From NCBI GenBank assembly GCA_934777245.1, contig CAKVND010000003.1, positions 1 through 64,000 of the forward strand: DNA of 64,000 bases, given 5' to 3'. Source of the DNA: an uncultured Candidatus Melainabacteria bacterium. Its GTDB lineage: Bacteria; Cyanobacteriota; Vampirovibrionia; Gastranaerophilales; Gastranaerophilaceae. Of this stretch, positions 55,619 through 64,000 are shown in pieces. Numbering within the stretch: position 1 is the first letter of the stretch; each line of letters begins with the position of its first letter. The notes under the pieces were generated by a model. The model saw nothing but the letters and a program-made list of their open reading frames with translations. It had not been told where the DNA came from and did not search any database. Both the position numbers and the translations under genes were made by a program.

Positions 55619-57721
55619 ATGAAGAAACAAGTAATAGCGTATTTGCATACGCATTGGGATAGAGAGTGGTATAGAGAGTTTGAAGTCTTTAGAATGAGGC
55701 TTTTGAGAGTGTTTGATAATATTCTCAAATTACTTCAAGAAGGTAAAATACCTTGTTTTTATTTTGACGGACAAGTTAGCGCATTGGAAGACTATTTAGA
55801 AATGCGTCCGGAACAAGAAGAATTAGTGCGCTCTCTTATAAAACGTAAAAAACTATTCATTGGCCCGTTTTACTGTCTTGTGGATGAATTCCTAACAGAT
55901 AGAACTTGTTTTGAAAAAAACTTAGAAATCGGTATTAAAATTGCGCTGAAATATGGGTGTAACGAGTTTATCGGGTATTTACCGGATACATTCGGACATA
56001 GTCAAAACGTGGTTGACGTATTAAGAGATTTTGGAATTGATAAATGCGTTGTTTGGCGCGGTTGTGGCGATTTCCCGTCTGAATTCAAATGGTGCGGAAT
56101 GGATACTGTTAATCTGGTTAGAGGTTATTTTAATGATGTATTTTCTGTAAATGCGCCGATTGAAAAGAAAGCTGAAATGCTTAAAAATACACTTGATTTG
56201 TTGGCTGAAAAATCCGGCGATTATATTCTTCTTCCAATTGGCGCAGATCATTTGGGAGTTGAAACTGATATTGACGTTCAGATTGAATCTATAAATGAAA
56301 TTCTGAAAGAAGATTACATAATTAAACTTGGCTCACCGTTTGATTATTTTAAGCATGTCGAAAATCGATTTAAGGCGTTTGAATGGAATGATGAGCTTCG
56401 CGACAACTCTAAAACTTTTATATTGCAAGGCTGCTATTCATCAAGACTTGATTTAAAGCGTGAAAATGTAGAATGCACGTATCTTTTGGATTTAGCGACT
56501 CGATTTAAAAATCAACAAAAAGAAACAAAATATGATACATTGCTTGAATATGCATATAAAATGCTACTCCAAAACCAAGCTCACGACAGTATTTGCGGAT
56601 GTTCTACGGCGGATGTTCATAGAGAAAACTTTATTCGATATATGAAAATTAAGCAAATCACAAATACAATTATAGACGAATTGAAGTTCAAAAATCATTT
56701 TGAAGAAAAGAAGATTTTAAATCTTTCAGGTCGTGTATTTTCCGGCATTGTGGAATTCGAAACAACACAAAAACTTGAAGGTTATGAAAAAATCGCCTTT
56801 AGAAAAGGTTTTGACAAGTACTTGCTGACTGATACACAGAGAATTCCTATAACCGAAGATTACACAAATATTTATACATATTTAGCAGAAGTCAAAAATC
56901 TTGAGCCAAATGAGGTTGAATATTTGATGCCAACGGTTTCAGAATCGGATTTAAGAATCGGTGATGATTTTATTGAGAATTCTAATATAGGTTTGAAAAT
57001 AGAAAACGGAACAATATTTGTAAATGGCATAAAAATGTCATTAATTGATTTTGTTGACTTGGGCGACAGTTATAATTGCGGTCCAAAAGCGGACGATGCG
57101 GGAGTTGAATTCAAAATTTTGCGTTCTAAGGCTGTTTTGAAAACACCGACAAGAGCAATGTTGAAAATTGATTTTGAAGGAACTTGGGATATAATTCCGC
57201 TTTATGTAACTCTTGATAAGCATTCTGCAAGTTTGAAATTTGTTTTTGATTGGATTAACACGCAAAAAAATCATTTGCTTACTGCGTCTTTTGAGTTAGA
57301 TAATCCGATTACAGAAGTCTTTTCAGAGGATATGAATCAAATAATTAAGCGCAGTTTTGAGCCGGATTATGATATTAGAAAAAATCTACCAAAAACTCGC
57401 GGTATAGAGGCTAAAACAAATACTGCACCTATGCAGAGAGGGCTTTTGATTGACGAAGAAGGTAACAATATTGGTGTTGTTACAAAAGGTTTAACACAAT
57501 ATGAAATCTTTAAAAACAGGCTTTATATTCCTATTTTGCGCGCAACGGGTGTAATTTCTAATCCGCAAAATCCGGCGCGCTCAACTCCTGCCGGTCCTCC
57601 TATAGAGGTTGAAACTCTGCAAATGATAGGTAATAATAAGGCTGAATTTAATGTATTTTTTGGTAACCAAAATGCGTTTTATGATACGTTAAATCAAGTT
57701 AATAGTTATGTAATTGTATAA
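55619..57721 (+). CDS. GH38 alpha-mannosidase
   Basis: A retaining alpha-mannosidase of 700 residues. The zinc and catalytic residues are clear: HTHWDREWY (H12, D14), nucleophile D123 in GYLPDTFGHSQ, and the second zinc pair in QAHDSICGCSTADVHREN. The N-terminal catalytic barrel and three-helix bundle are complete; beta-sandwich domains fill the rest. It is shorter than MngB-type enzymes (about 870-880 residues), so the last beta domain is reduced. No signal peptide, so it acts on imported mannosides or glycan fragments. Together with nanE/nanK it suggests use of host or dietary glycans. No ribosome-binding site is present. Confidence 0.92.
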   Translation: MKKQVIAYLHTHWDREWYREFEVFRMRLLRVFDNILKLLQEGKIPCFYFDGQVSALEDYLEMRPEQEELVRSLIKRKKLFIGPFYCLVDEFLTDRTCFEKNLEIGIKIALKYGCNEFIGYLPDTFGHSQNVVDVLRDFGIDKCVVWRGCGDFPSEFKWCGMDTVNLVRGYFNDVFSVNAPIEKKAEMLKNTLDLLAEKSGDYILLPIGADHLGVETDIDVQIESINEILKEDYIIKLGSPFDYFKHVENRFKAFEWNDELRDNSKTFILQGCYSSRLDLKRENVECTYLLDLATRFKNQQKETKYDTLLEYAYKMLLQNQAHDSICGCSTADVHRENFIRYMKIKQITNTIIDELKFKNHFEEKKILNLSGRVFSGIVEFETTQKLEGYEKIAFRKGFDKYLLTDTQRIPITEDYTNIYTYLAEVKNLEPNEVEYLMPTVSESDLRIGDDFIENSNIGLKIENGTIFVNGIKMSLIDFVDLGDSYNCGPKADDAGVEFKILRSKAVLKTPTRAMLKIDFEGTWDIIPLYVTLDKHSASLKFVFDWINTQKNHLLTASFELDNPITEVFSEDMNQIIKRSFEPDYDIRKNLPKTRGIEAKTNTAPMQRGLLIDEEGNNIGVVTKGLTQYEIFKNRLYIPILRATGVISNPQNPARSTPAGPPIEVETLQMIGNNKAEFNVFFGNQNAFYDTLNQVNSYVIV

Positions 57722-57780
57722 CTATTAATAAGCCTCCACCCGCGTGGCACTACTTACGGTACAATAAAAATAAAAAAGCT

Positions 57781-57882
57781 GGATTGCCACAGCTCTAGCG
57801 AGCTTCGCAATGACGGCACACTTGAAAGTCGGACACCAAGTCATTGCGAGGAGCAACGATTACAATTGGCGACGAAGCAATC
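57781..57882. repeat. repeat family C, full inverted copy
   Basis: Starts ggattgccacagctctagcg and agcttcgcaatgac, ends gtcattgcgaggagcaacg and gacgaagcaatcc. The outer ggattgc / gcaatcc and inner gcaatgac / gtcattgc pair, making a long stem. It has the same elements as the copy at 41181-41280. It lies between convergent genes. Confidence 0.8.
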
Positions 57883-57947
57883 CATAGTATTAATTCAAAT
57901 TAGCATTGAATACTAATTTTTATTTTTAAGAAATTAAATGTTATATT

Positions 57948-58943
57948 TTACATTTCATGTATATTTATTTTATCAGGAGTTTTTAACGAATAATCATAGC
58001 TGTATTGTCCACCACAATAACTTTTAATCCCTCTTGCTACATTTCCACCGGTACCTCTTAATTTAGTTTTAAAAAAGAGAATTCCAACTTGTAAACCTAG
58101 TTCTACGTTTGTTTGTATAGCACTATACAATTTTCCAGGAGTTTTATATTTACCTTTCAATTCTTCAATAAATCGAGCATCGGATGAGGATTTATCTTTG
58201 TATAGAGTATTTATTGCATCCATATTTACTTGCATAACACCTTTATATTGACTTCGGCTATTTTTCATAACTCTTGGAGTAAAGCAAAAACCACCAGTTT
58301 CTACACCAAGCATAGTAACAATGATGGGAGTTAACTCTGTTATGTTATATTTTTTGCAATTTTTCATTACCATATCTGTTACTTTATTTGCTTTATTTAA
58401 CGCCTCATTATAAACGTCTGGAAATTTTTTCTTTATGATATTAATTCTTTTTGATGCAGAATTTATTCCTTTTAATTCTGGCATTCTTTTAATTGTTTGA
58501 TCTATTGCAATATTTAATATGTCGCCTCTAGAATATTCTGTTTTTTGAGCTTTAATATTTTTTGTTTCTTTAGTTTTAACCCCTTCCGTTTCTTGAACAG
58601 TTTCATAATTTGATATATCCACTCTTGTATTATCACGTGGCGCTGCCTCAATTTCTCGTTTTGGAGCTTCAAATTTTAATCCAAGATTTTCAATTAAACT
58701 ATCAATTTTTGCTTTTAGCTTTGGTAATGCATTATTTATTTTTAAAGAAAATGTAAAAGCTTCTGCATTATTTAAAATGTCATCTTTTCCGGCTTTGTTT
58801 TCTTTATCGTTCCAAGTATCTGAATCTTGAAAAATTGTATTAATTTGTTTTTTCTCATCATTCGTTAAATTAACACCTTGAGATTCAAGGTATTTATTTA
58901 TGCCTTCAATATTCATTTTTATTTTTGAAAAATCAAATGTCAT
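57948..58943 (-). CDS. lytic transglycosylase-like protein, paralogue 2
   Basis: 331 residues. The N-terminal 90 residues contain an EF-hand-like stretch, IFQDSDTWNDKENKAGKDDI, and a polar linker follows. The C-terminal part (about 165-331) resembles the SLT lysozyme-like fold: catalytic-type Glu in MLGVETGGF, then YKGVMQVNMDAINTLY, NVELGLQVGILFF and the Gly/Tyr-rich end. It would cleave peptidoglycan glycan strands. No signal peptide is seen, so the export route is unclear. It lies 15 bases after its paralogue at 58959, with GAGGAG before ATG. Confidence 0.75.
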   Translation of the reverse strand: MTFDFSKIKMNIEGINKYLESQGVNLTNDEKKQINTIFQDSDTWNDKENKAGKDDILNNAEAFTFSLKINNALPKLKAKIDSLIENLGLKFEAPKREIEAAPRDNTRVDISNYETVQETEGVKTKETKNIKAQKTEYSRGDILNIAIDQTIKRMPELKGINSASKRINIIKKKFPDVYNEALNKANKVTDMVMKNCKKYNITELTPIIVTMLGVETGGFCFTPRVMKNSRSQYKGVMQVNMDAINTLYKDKSSSDARFIEELKGKYKTPGKLYSAIQTNVELGLQVGILFFKTKLRGTGGNVARGIKSYCGGQYSYDYSLKTPDKINIHEM

Positions 58944-58958
58944 TATATGCTCCTCATA

Positions 58959-59987
58959 CTACGGAATTAGGTGATAATTTGAAAAATCCATGCCATTACT
59001 ATCTAATGACTTCATAACAGCATTGGCATATTTAACTTTACATATTTCATCTTTTTCACCATTTTTACCTCTTATAACACTATTATTTCCATTGTACTCT
59101 TGCACTGCAAATTGTATTATTTCTTTATTTTCTTTTTCAGAAATTTTAAGACTATTATCTTTTAATCCGTTTATAGCTTGTCTTAATGGAATGCCCCTTT
59201 TTTTTGACACAGCTTCAGCATATTTCATTTTGAAGTGTAAGATTCCAACCTTCATACCAAGTTCTTCATCTCTAGCACATGCTTGCCTAAACTCTTCGTC
59301 GGTATTATATCTTAATTTATATTTACCAGTTTTCGTATCTTTTGTATATAGAATTTCGTTTAACAATTTTTCATTAATCATTTTGTATATAGAATTCCTA
59401 GATTTCTTTGCATTAGGTAGCATATCATTAATTGCAACTGTTGTTACCTGCATTGAACCTGCGCCGTTTGCATTAATAACATTATGATTAAAGGTACCAT
59501 TAAGTTCTTGACCAATTATTGAAACAATAAGATTTGCGGGAATATTGTATTTTTTAGAATTATTATAAATTAAATTTGCCCATGCAGTAGCTTCTCCCAT
59601 TGGCAAATTAAACTTTGTTCTCGTCTTTGCTTCTTGTTGAATCATATTTTCAACTATATTAACAGGATTCTGTTTTTTTGCCATAAAACCATTATTGTTT
59701 ATTCCTTTACTAATATTTGGAAATTTTAAACTGTTGACTAATTCATTCATTTTTCCTTTTAATTTAGGAAATACAGCTTCAAATTTTGTTTGAAAACAAG
59801 AAAGTTCAAAAGCATTCAAAAAACCATCTCTTCTATTTTTCTTATTTTTATCATCATATCTATCAACTTCATCAAATATAGCATTAATTCTGTTTTGTTC
59901 TTTTGCTGTAATTTTTACACCTTTTGTTTTCAAATAGGCATTTATTCCAGCTAAATCAATTTTTTTATTAGAAAATCCAAATGCCAT
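58959..59987 (-). CDS. lytic transglycosylase-like protein, paralogue 1
   Basis: 342 residues and the same architecture as the next gene: an N-terminal module GINAYLKTKGVKITAKE and EF-hand-like IFDEVDRYDDKNKKNRRDGF, a Lys/Asn-rich linker, then an SLT-like domain (about 125-335) with IGQELNGTFN, GAGSMQVTTVAIND, LGMKVGILHFKMKY and FAVQEYNGNN. The catalytic Glu sits in a QEL context, where the paralogue has VET. Preceded by GGAGGT. The tandem pair arose by duplication and has diverged strongly. Confidence 0.77.
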   Translation of the reverse strand: MAFGFSNKKIDLAGINAYLKTKGVKITAKEQNRINAIFDEVDRYDDKNKKNRRDGFLNAFELSCFQTKFEAVFPKLKGKMNELVNSLKFPNISKGINNNGFMAKKQNPVNIVENMIQQEAKTRTKFNLPMGEATAWANLIYNNSKKYNIPANLIVSIIGQELNGTFNHNVINANGAGSMQVTTVAINDMLPNAKKSRNSIYKMINEKLLNEILYTKDTKTGKYKLRYNTDEEFRQACARDEELGMKVGILHFKMKYAEAVSKKRGIPLRQAINGLKDNSLKISEKENKEIIQFAVQEYNGNNSVIRGKNGEKDEICKVKYANAVMKSLDSNGMDFSNYHLIP

Positions 59988-60122
59988 ATCTACCTCCGCG
60001 TAGAAATGTTACTACCGTTTTACACTCTTATTTACGGCATAATTTTTAAAAACTTTAATTTTTCAGCAAAATCTTTACAAATATTTACAAAGTAAAAATA
60101 TCTATCTTAAATGGCATGTTCA

Positions 60123-60131
60123 TGATAGTAT
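60123..60131 (+). promoter_or_regulatory. extended -10 directly before ATG (leaderless candidate)
   Basis: TG-a-TAGTAT (60123-60131) is an extended -10 element ending 6 bases before ATG 60138. There is no Shine-Dalgarno between. Confidence 0.45.
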
Positions 60132-60137
60132 TTCTTT

Positions 60138-62711
60138 ATGAGAATTTTAGAAGTAAGAGATGGGTTTGTTAAATTTGAAGCTGATAAAACTGTCTGCTTA
60201 TCATCATTTATCCAAATTGATGGTATAGATAAAAGCTATATCGCACAAGTAATTCAACTAAAGCGTTCAGGTGAAAATTCAATCGGTTATGCAAAAATTC
60301 TATTCTTGTATGACGGCTCATTGTTGAATTACGATAAAACATTACCTTCTAAAGAAGCAGAAATTAAAGAATTTACTTTTGAAATCCTTAGTAATTCAAT
60401 TGATGCAACCAAACCAATTATTATTGGCAAAACCCAAAGTTCGGACTTAAACATAACAATCGATTCATCTGCATTTGATAAAAAAATGTTAATGAGTATT
60501 GATGATAAAAGTTCTAATAATCTAATCGTTAGAAATCTTGTAAAGCAATTTAACAATTTAGATAAAAATGTCGTTATTATTGATACACTTGGAATAATAG
60601 ATGCGAAAAAACTCGTAGCGGGTGTGGATTTCAAACTACCATTAAATACAGAATCTCTCGCTTTTATGTATCAAGATTGTTTGAATGATGCAACTGCTGA
60701 TAGCAAATCTTTAATTATAGAAATATTCAAAGATTTGTCAGAGTATTCAAAAACTGTACCGTTTGTACCGTTTGAAGCTTTAAAATCCATTGTTGACGAT
60801 ATGGTTGATAAATCTCATGTTTTCAAGCTTTTGGTTCTAAAAAACAAATTGACAAAGTTCGATAGACTTGGGTATTTTGCTAAAAACAAAAAGGAAGTTG
60901 ACAGTCTTAAGCATCACTTAAATTCTAAATGTACTATCATTGATTTATCAAAGCTTGATGGCGCATTTATGAACAGATATTTATCATTTATCTATGAAAC
61001 AATGAGTGATGATACACAGGTTTTGTTGGAGCTTTCAAATACTGTTAGCAAAAAGAACATCAAAAATATTTTAACAAATAATATTGCAACAACATTTGTA
61101 ACTCATTCAAGATTCAAATACTTAAATGACATAAAAAATGTATTTGATAATTTTGTCATATTGCCTTCAATTGCAAACAATGAAATCTTTAATATTTACA
61201 GCACTTTCTTGAGTGCAATGTCTAAAAATACATATTTAATTGCCGGAGAAGCAACAAATTATATACCATTAGTTTCTCCTGTAAAGCAAATTGATGATTT
61301 AATTGAAGTTGCCAAAATTGAAGAAACAGAAATTTCTGATGAACATATAGAAGAAGAACTTGAAGATTTAGTAAAAGACGACATGGTTTCAATTGAATCT
61401 TCATCTAATACAGAAGAAACAGAACAATTAGAAGCTGAAACGCAAGATGTATCAGAAAACGAAATTTGTGAAAACAATAAAATTTCTGATGAAGAGATTT
61501 TAGCAAATATAGAAGAAAAATCTAATGATGTAATAAGCAAGGCCACAGAAAATCTTGTAGCTCCGACTGAAGTTAACATGTTTGATGATTTTGAAGAAGA
61601 TGAAGAAAACAATGTTGCTCAAGAAATCGTTGAAGAATTGCCGGAAACAATTACAGAAGCTGAAAATATCACTCCATCTGATTCATTAGAAATTTCAGAA
61701 GAAGATTTAGAACAACAAGATAATGAGAACTTTGTTGAAGAAATTCCATTGGCAGAAGCTTTTTCAACCGAAGTTCATCAATCAGAAGAATTAATCGAAG
61801 ATTACGTTCCAGACGAAAGTTTCGAAAATGTTGAAGAAATTTCTTTGGATGAAGAAATTGAAGATGAATTTACTGAAATTAATGAACTACAAGAAGAAAG
61901 CATTAAAGATATTACTTTTAAGGCTGAAAATTTGGAAGAAGAGCTTAATCCGGTTCCAGACGATGAAACAGAAATTGAACTGGATGACGACATCAATTTA
62001 GACTTAGAAGAAAAAACTGAGCCTGAAGAATCTATAGAAGTTCCGGAGCAAGAAGAAAACGAAATTAACATTATGCCACTTAACAATGATTCTACATTGG
62101 ATGAAATTGGTTTAGAGGAACTTAACGCTGATGATTTTGAAGAAATTACCGAATTAAATCCGGATGATGTTGATGACAACGACATTATTGTTGACTTAGA
62201 AGAAGAAAAAGAACTCGACGAAAATGCTGATGAACAAATAGTTAAAGATGTTGATAAAGTCTTTACAACAAGAAAAGACGATGACATTTCCGATTCTGAC
62301 TTGGATTTTATTGATGAACTTAACAGCGACGAAGATGGTGTTTTAGAAGAAATTCAAGATGACTCTGTATTAGAAGAATTAGCAGATTCTGATGAGCAAG
62401 ACGGTATTTTGGAAGAAATTCAGGACGCACAACCTATAATAGAAACAAAAGAAGATGAAGAGCAGGAAATTTTAGAAACCAGAAATGCATCAACACCAAT
62501 TGTCCCTGTTTATGAAGCTGATATTCCACAGGAGGACATTGTCATGAGCGATCCTATACAACAAGGTGATACAGTTACACATGCAAAATATGGAACCGGT
62601 GTTGTCGAAAAAATGATTAAATACGGTAATAAAACATTGTTTTCTATTAATTTCGATAACATAGGAAGACGTTTGCTCGATCCGACTTTGACCGAAATTA
62701 AAAAAGCTTAA
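60138..62711 (+). CDS. HerA-like N-terminus with eroded P-loop, acidic linker and PcrA-type Tudor domain
   Basis: 857 residues in three parts. (1) Residues 1-390: a beta-barrel-like start (ILEVRDGFVKFEADK, SYIAQVIQL), then NNLIVRNLVKQFNNLDKNVV and IIDTLG, the order found in HerA/FtsK-type ATPases. The Walker A position reads DDKSSNN, so nucleotide binding is probably lost. (2) Residues ~395-800: a very acidic Glu/Asp-rich, low-complexity linker with repeats such as VLEEIQDDSVLEELAD. (3) Residues 803-857: QGDTVTHAKYGTGVVEKMIK, the small Tudor-like domain found at the C-terminus of PcrA/UvrD, where it contacts RNA polymerase. The HerA link is inference; the Tudor likeness is stronger. Confidence 0.72.
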   Translation: MRILEVRDGFVKFEADKTVCLSSFIQIDGIDKSYIAQVIQLKRSGENSIGYAKILFLYDGSLLNYDKTLPSKEAEIKEFTFEILSNSIDATKPIIIGKTQSSDLNITIDSSAFDKKMLMSIDDKSSNNLIVRNLVKQFNNLDKNVVIIDTLGIIDAKKLVAGVDFKLPLNTESLAFMYQDCLNDATADSKSLIIEIFKDLSEYSKTVPFVPFEALKSIVDDMVDKSHVFKLLVLKNKLTKFDRLGYFAKNKKEVDSLKHHLNSKCTIIDLSKLDGAFMNRYLSFIYETMSDDTQVLLELSNTVSKKNIKNILTNNIATTFVTHSRFKYLNDIKNVFDNFVILPSIANNEIFNIYSTFLSAMSKNTYLIAGEATNYIPLVSPVKQIDDLIEVAKIEETEISDEHIEEELEDLVKDDMVSIESSSNTEETEQLEAETQDVSENEICENNKISDEEILANIEEKSNDVISKATENLVAPTEVNMFDDFEEDEENNVAQEIVEELPETITEAENITPSDSLEISEEDLEQQDNENFVEEIPLAEAFSTEVHQSEELIEDYVPDESFENVEEISLDEEIEDEFTEINELQEESIKDITFKAENLEEELNPVPDDETEIELDDDINLDLEEKTEPEESIEVPEQEENEINIMPLNNDSTLDEIGLEELNADDFEEITELNPDDVDDNDIIVDLEEEKELDENADEQIVKDVDKVFTTRKDDDISDSDLDFIDELNSDEDGVLEEIQDDSVLEELADSDEQDGILEEIQDAQPIIETKEDEEQEILETRNASTPIVPVYEADIPQEDIVMSDPIQQGDTVTHAKYGTGVVEKMIKYGNKTLFSINFDNIGRRLLDPTLTEIKKA
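62530..62546 (+). promoter_or_regulatory. internal Shine-Dalgarno and ATG at the Tudor-domain boundary
   Basis: AGGAGG (62530-62535) stands 8 bases before an in-frame ATG (62544-62546). Translation from it would give a free 55-residue Tudor domain beginning MSDPIQQGDTV. The location exactly at the domain edge makes chance less likely. Confidence 0.55.
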
Positions 62712-62751
62712 GAACTTGTTGTTAATAATTGAAAACGAACTCAAATTTTTA

Positions 62752-63828
62752 TTATAAAAATTCTGCCAATATTATATTACTTACAAGAACACCTTTTAAA
62801 TTTAATGCAAACCCTTTTTGTGTGCGTTCTATATAATCAGAATATTTTTGTAAAACTTTCGTATAATGTGTTTCAAAATCAACATTAAAGCGTTCTTTTA
62901 TGCGTTCGCAATTAATTCCTTCTGTCTTTCTAAACCCCAAAAAGATTTCTTCTTCCAATTTTTCTTCTTCTGACAAAATATGTCCAATTTCATGAGTGGA
63001 AGGTTTTTCCATATATTCTTCAAGCGTAGTAAAATTCGAATACCTAGCTCCGTCCAAATACCCATGCGCAGCTACACCAAAACCATAATATTCATTATTA
63101 TCCCAATAATTCAAATTATGACGCGATTCAAAACCTTTTTGCGCAAAATTACTGACTTCATAGCGGTAAAAGCCGTTTTGTTCCAATTTTTGATTAATTA
63201 ATTCATACATATCTGCTTGAATATCGTCATCAGGAACATTAGGTGGATTTTTACCCCAAAAAGAATTTGTTTCTATTTTCAAACCATAAGTTGAAATATG
63301 TTGGATGCCAAGTTCTAAAAATTTCTCTAAATCAGAAGATAGTTTTTCTAAAGTTTGAGTAGGCAAACCATAAATTAAATCAACGCTTATATTTTCAAAA
63401 CCAATTTGTTTTGCAAGATTAACTGTTTCTACGATTTGCGCAGAATTATGACGTCTGCCAATTAATTTTAAAATCTCATCATCAAAAGTTTGTGAACCGA
63501 TACTCAAACGGTTTATACCAATTTGTTTTAAACCTGCTAAATATTCTTGCGTCGCATCATCCGGATTGAGTTCAAGTGTTACTTCTGCGTTTTGAGCCAG
63601 TTTAAATTTATTGATAACTTTTTTAAGTAGTTCTATTGGAACAAGAGAAGGTGTGCCTCCACCAAAATAAAGCGTTCTAAGTTGTTCGCCCTTATAATTA
63701 TCAGAAATATCTTTAAGCAAGGCAAAAACATAGCCTGTAATTAATTCGGGGCAATTAAACGACACAAAAGAACAATATTTGCATTTTGATTTACAAAACG
63801 GGATGTGAATATAAGCGCTACCTGCCAT
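62752..63828 (-). CDS. hemW: HemW-like radical SAM protein
   Basis: 358 residues. The iron-sulfur cluster motif C12-x3-C16-x2-C19 is in YIHIPFCKSKCKYCSFVSF, followed by LYFGGGTPSLV, ELNPDD, RLSIGSQTFDD and VDLIYGLPTQT, typical of the HemN/HemW group. The C-terminal domain includes the HNLNYWDN motif characteristic of HemW, which inserts or carries heme rather than oxidising coproporphyrinogen. The stop is 40 bases past the Tudor-fusion gene (convergent). It follows the FtsQ-like gene after 2 bases, suggesting co-transcription. Confidence 0.9.
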   Translation of the reverse strand: MAGSAYIHIPFCKSKCKYCSFVSFNCPELITGYVFALLKDISDNYKGEQLRTLYFGGGTPSLVPIELLKKVINKFKLAQNAEVTLELNPDDATQEYLAGLKQIGINRLSIGSQTFDDEILKLIGRRHNSAQIVETVNLAKQIGFENISVDLIYGLPTQTLEKLSSDLEKFLELGIQHISTYGLKIETNSFWGKNPPNVPDDDIQADMYELINQKLEQNGFYRYEVSNFAQKGFESRHNLNYWDNNEYYGFGVAAHGYLDGARYSNFTTLEEYMEKPSTHEIGHILSEEEKLEEEIFLGFRKTEGINCERIKERFNVDFETHYTKVLQKYSDYIERTQKGFALNLKGVLVSNIILAEFL

Positions 63829-63830
63829 GA

Positions 63831-64000
63831 TTACTCATCCAATTTTATATAATTAGAATCCCAACGCAAATCAACATATTTAACTTTTTTGTTAAGCATT
63901 TTTACTTGCGGAAGCAAAGACGGTAATCTGTGAATTTTGTCATAAGTTCCGGCATTAAAACTTCCCAGTCTTATATTAACCGTTGGTATTTTCACATAAA
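63831..64000 (-). CDS. C-terminal fragment, FtsQ/POTRA-type cell-division protein-like
   Basis: Only the last ~55 codons are in the window. The end reads VNIRLGSFNAGTYDKIHRLP, then SLLPQVKMLNKKVKYVDLRW and the acidic LDE tail. The sequence IRLG..., LP-x-LLP and the final K-YVDLRW pattern match the C-terminus of FtsQ-type proteins (bitopic divisome components), where a Y-[IV]-D-L-R strand contacts FtsB. The N-terminus with the membrane helix and POTRA domain is outside the window, so this is tentative. The TAA lies 2 bases before the hemW start. Confidence 0.5.
   Translation of the reverse strand, partial: YVKIPTVNIRLGSFNAGTYDKIHRLPSLLPQVKMLNKKVKYVDLRWDSNYIKLDE

Noticed and set aside
58990..59487. 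Hydrophobic antisense frame of 165 codons
   Set aside because: It is antisense to a well-supported SLT-like gene with its own ribosome-binding site and has no start signal.
61802..62287. Ser-rich antisense frame of 161 codons
   Set aside because: It is the shadow of the Glu/Asp-rich linker on the opposite strand; composition follows from GAA/GAT codons read backwards.
62744..62762. Hairpin aattttta/taaaaatt as terminator between the Tudor-fusion gene and hemW
   Set aside because: The stem is AT only and overlaps the hemW stop codon, so stability and position are unconvincing.

Overview
This is a strongly AT-rich, gene-dense bacterial chromosome segment. It holds no rRNA or tRNA gene and no recognisable prophage, insertion sequence or CRISPR array. 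The gene content points to the gut-associated, non-photosynthetic sister group of Cyanobacteria (Gastranaerophilales, class Vampirovibrionia, formerly Melainabacteria). The supporting signs are a Ski2-like DExH helicase of the cyanobacterial type, a pentapeptide-repeat protein, several response regulators with no kinase beside them, host-glycan genes (NanE/NanK, GH38, GH13), and many lineage-type hypothetical proteins with a short N-terminal F-K-[GSA] signature. This placement is an inference and no marker gene here settles it.

Layout. 1-12.4 kb: an SNF2 helicase cut by the window edge, gpmI, the Ski2-like helicase, a NarL-type regulator, an unusual leucine-rich-repeat-like protein, an N-acetylmannosamine operon (nanE-nanK plus a small gene), an EamA permease and a family 2 glycosyltransferase. 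12.6-18.1 kb: a tightly overlapping signalling operon (GAF/HD-GYP protein, exported TPR protein, two response regulators, pentapeptide protein, rlmH). 18.2-27.5 kb: a 2280-residue coiled-coil protein with its own promoter, overlapped by a GlcD-like oxidase, then cutA and a metallopeptidase. 27.6-32.8 kb: a uridine-kinase-like protein, a YhaM-like nuclease, a glycine-zipper protein, gatC, pyrG and an exported protein. 33-38.4 kb: two large helical membrane proteins in an operon with a GH13 enzyme. 38.5-49.8 kb: small proteins, a YD-repeat protein, an OmpR-type regulator, rmuC, a Bax-inhibitor-like protein, two multi-helix membrane proteins and a TPR protein. 50-64 kb: a membrane protein, PHP phosphoesterase, WecA/TagO-like transferase, a second GH13 enzyme, a GH38 mannosidase, tandem lytic-transglycosylase-like paralogues, an acidic HerA-like/Tudor fusion protein, hemW and the 3' end of an FtsQ-like gene.

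Most notable signals. (1) A short cobalamin-riboswitch-like aptamer on the minus strand at about 49950-50038, upstream of two co-transcribed genes of unknown function (a Cys-motif protein and a four-helix membrane protein). (2) A protein that appears to join a HerA-like N-terminus with an eroded P-loop, a long acidic linker and a PcrA/UvrD-type Tudor domain. A perfect internal Shine-Dalgarno and ATG sit exactly at the Tudor domain, so the domain may also be made alone. (3) The giant coiled-coil protein with 29-residue tandem repeats. (4) A recurring F-K-[GSA] motif in otherwise unrelated proteins. (5) At least three families of palindromic intergenic repeats, one of which has supplied the C-terminal tail of RmuC. 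(6) A GC-rich three-way-junction-like element at 39286-39364. (7) Several genes with a -10 box 6-8 bases before ATG and no Shine-Dalgarno, suggesting leaderless mRNAs.
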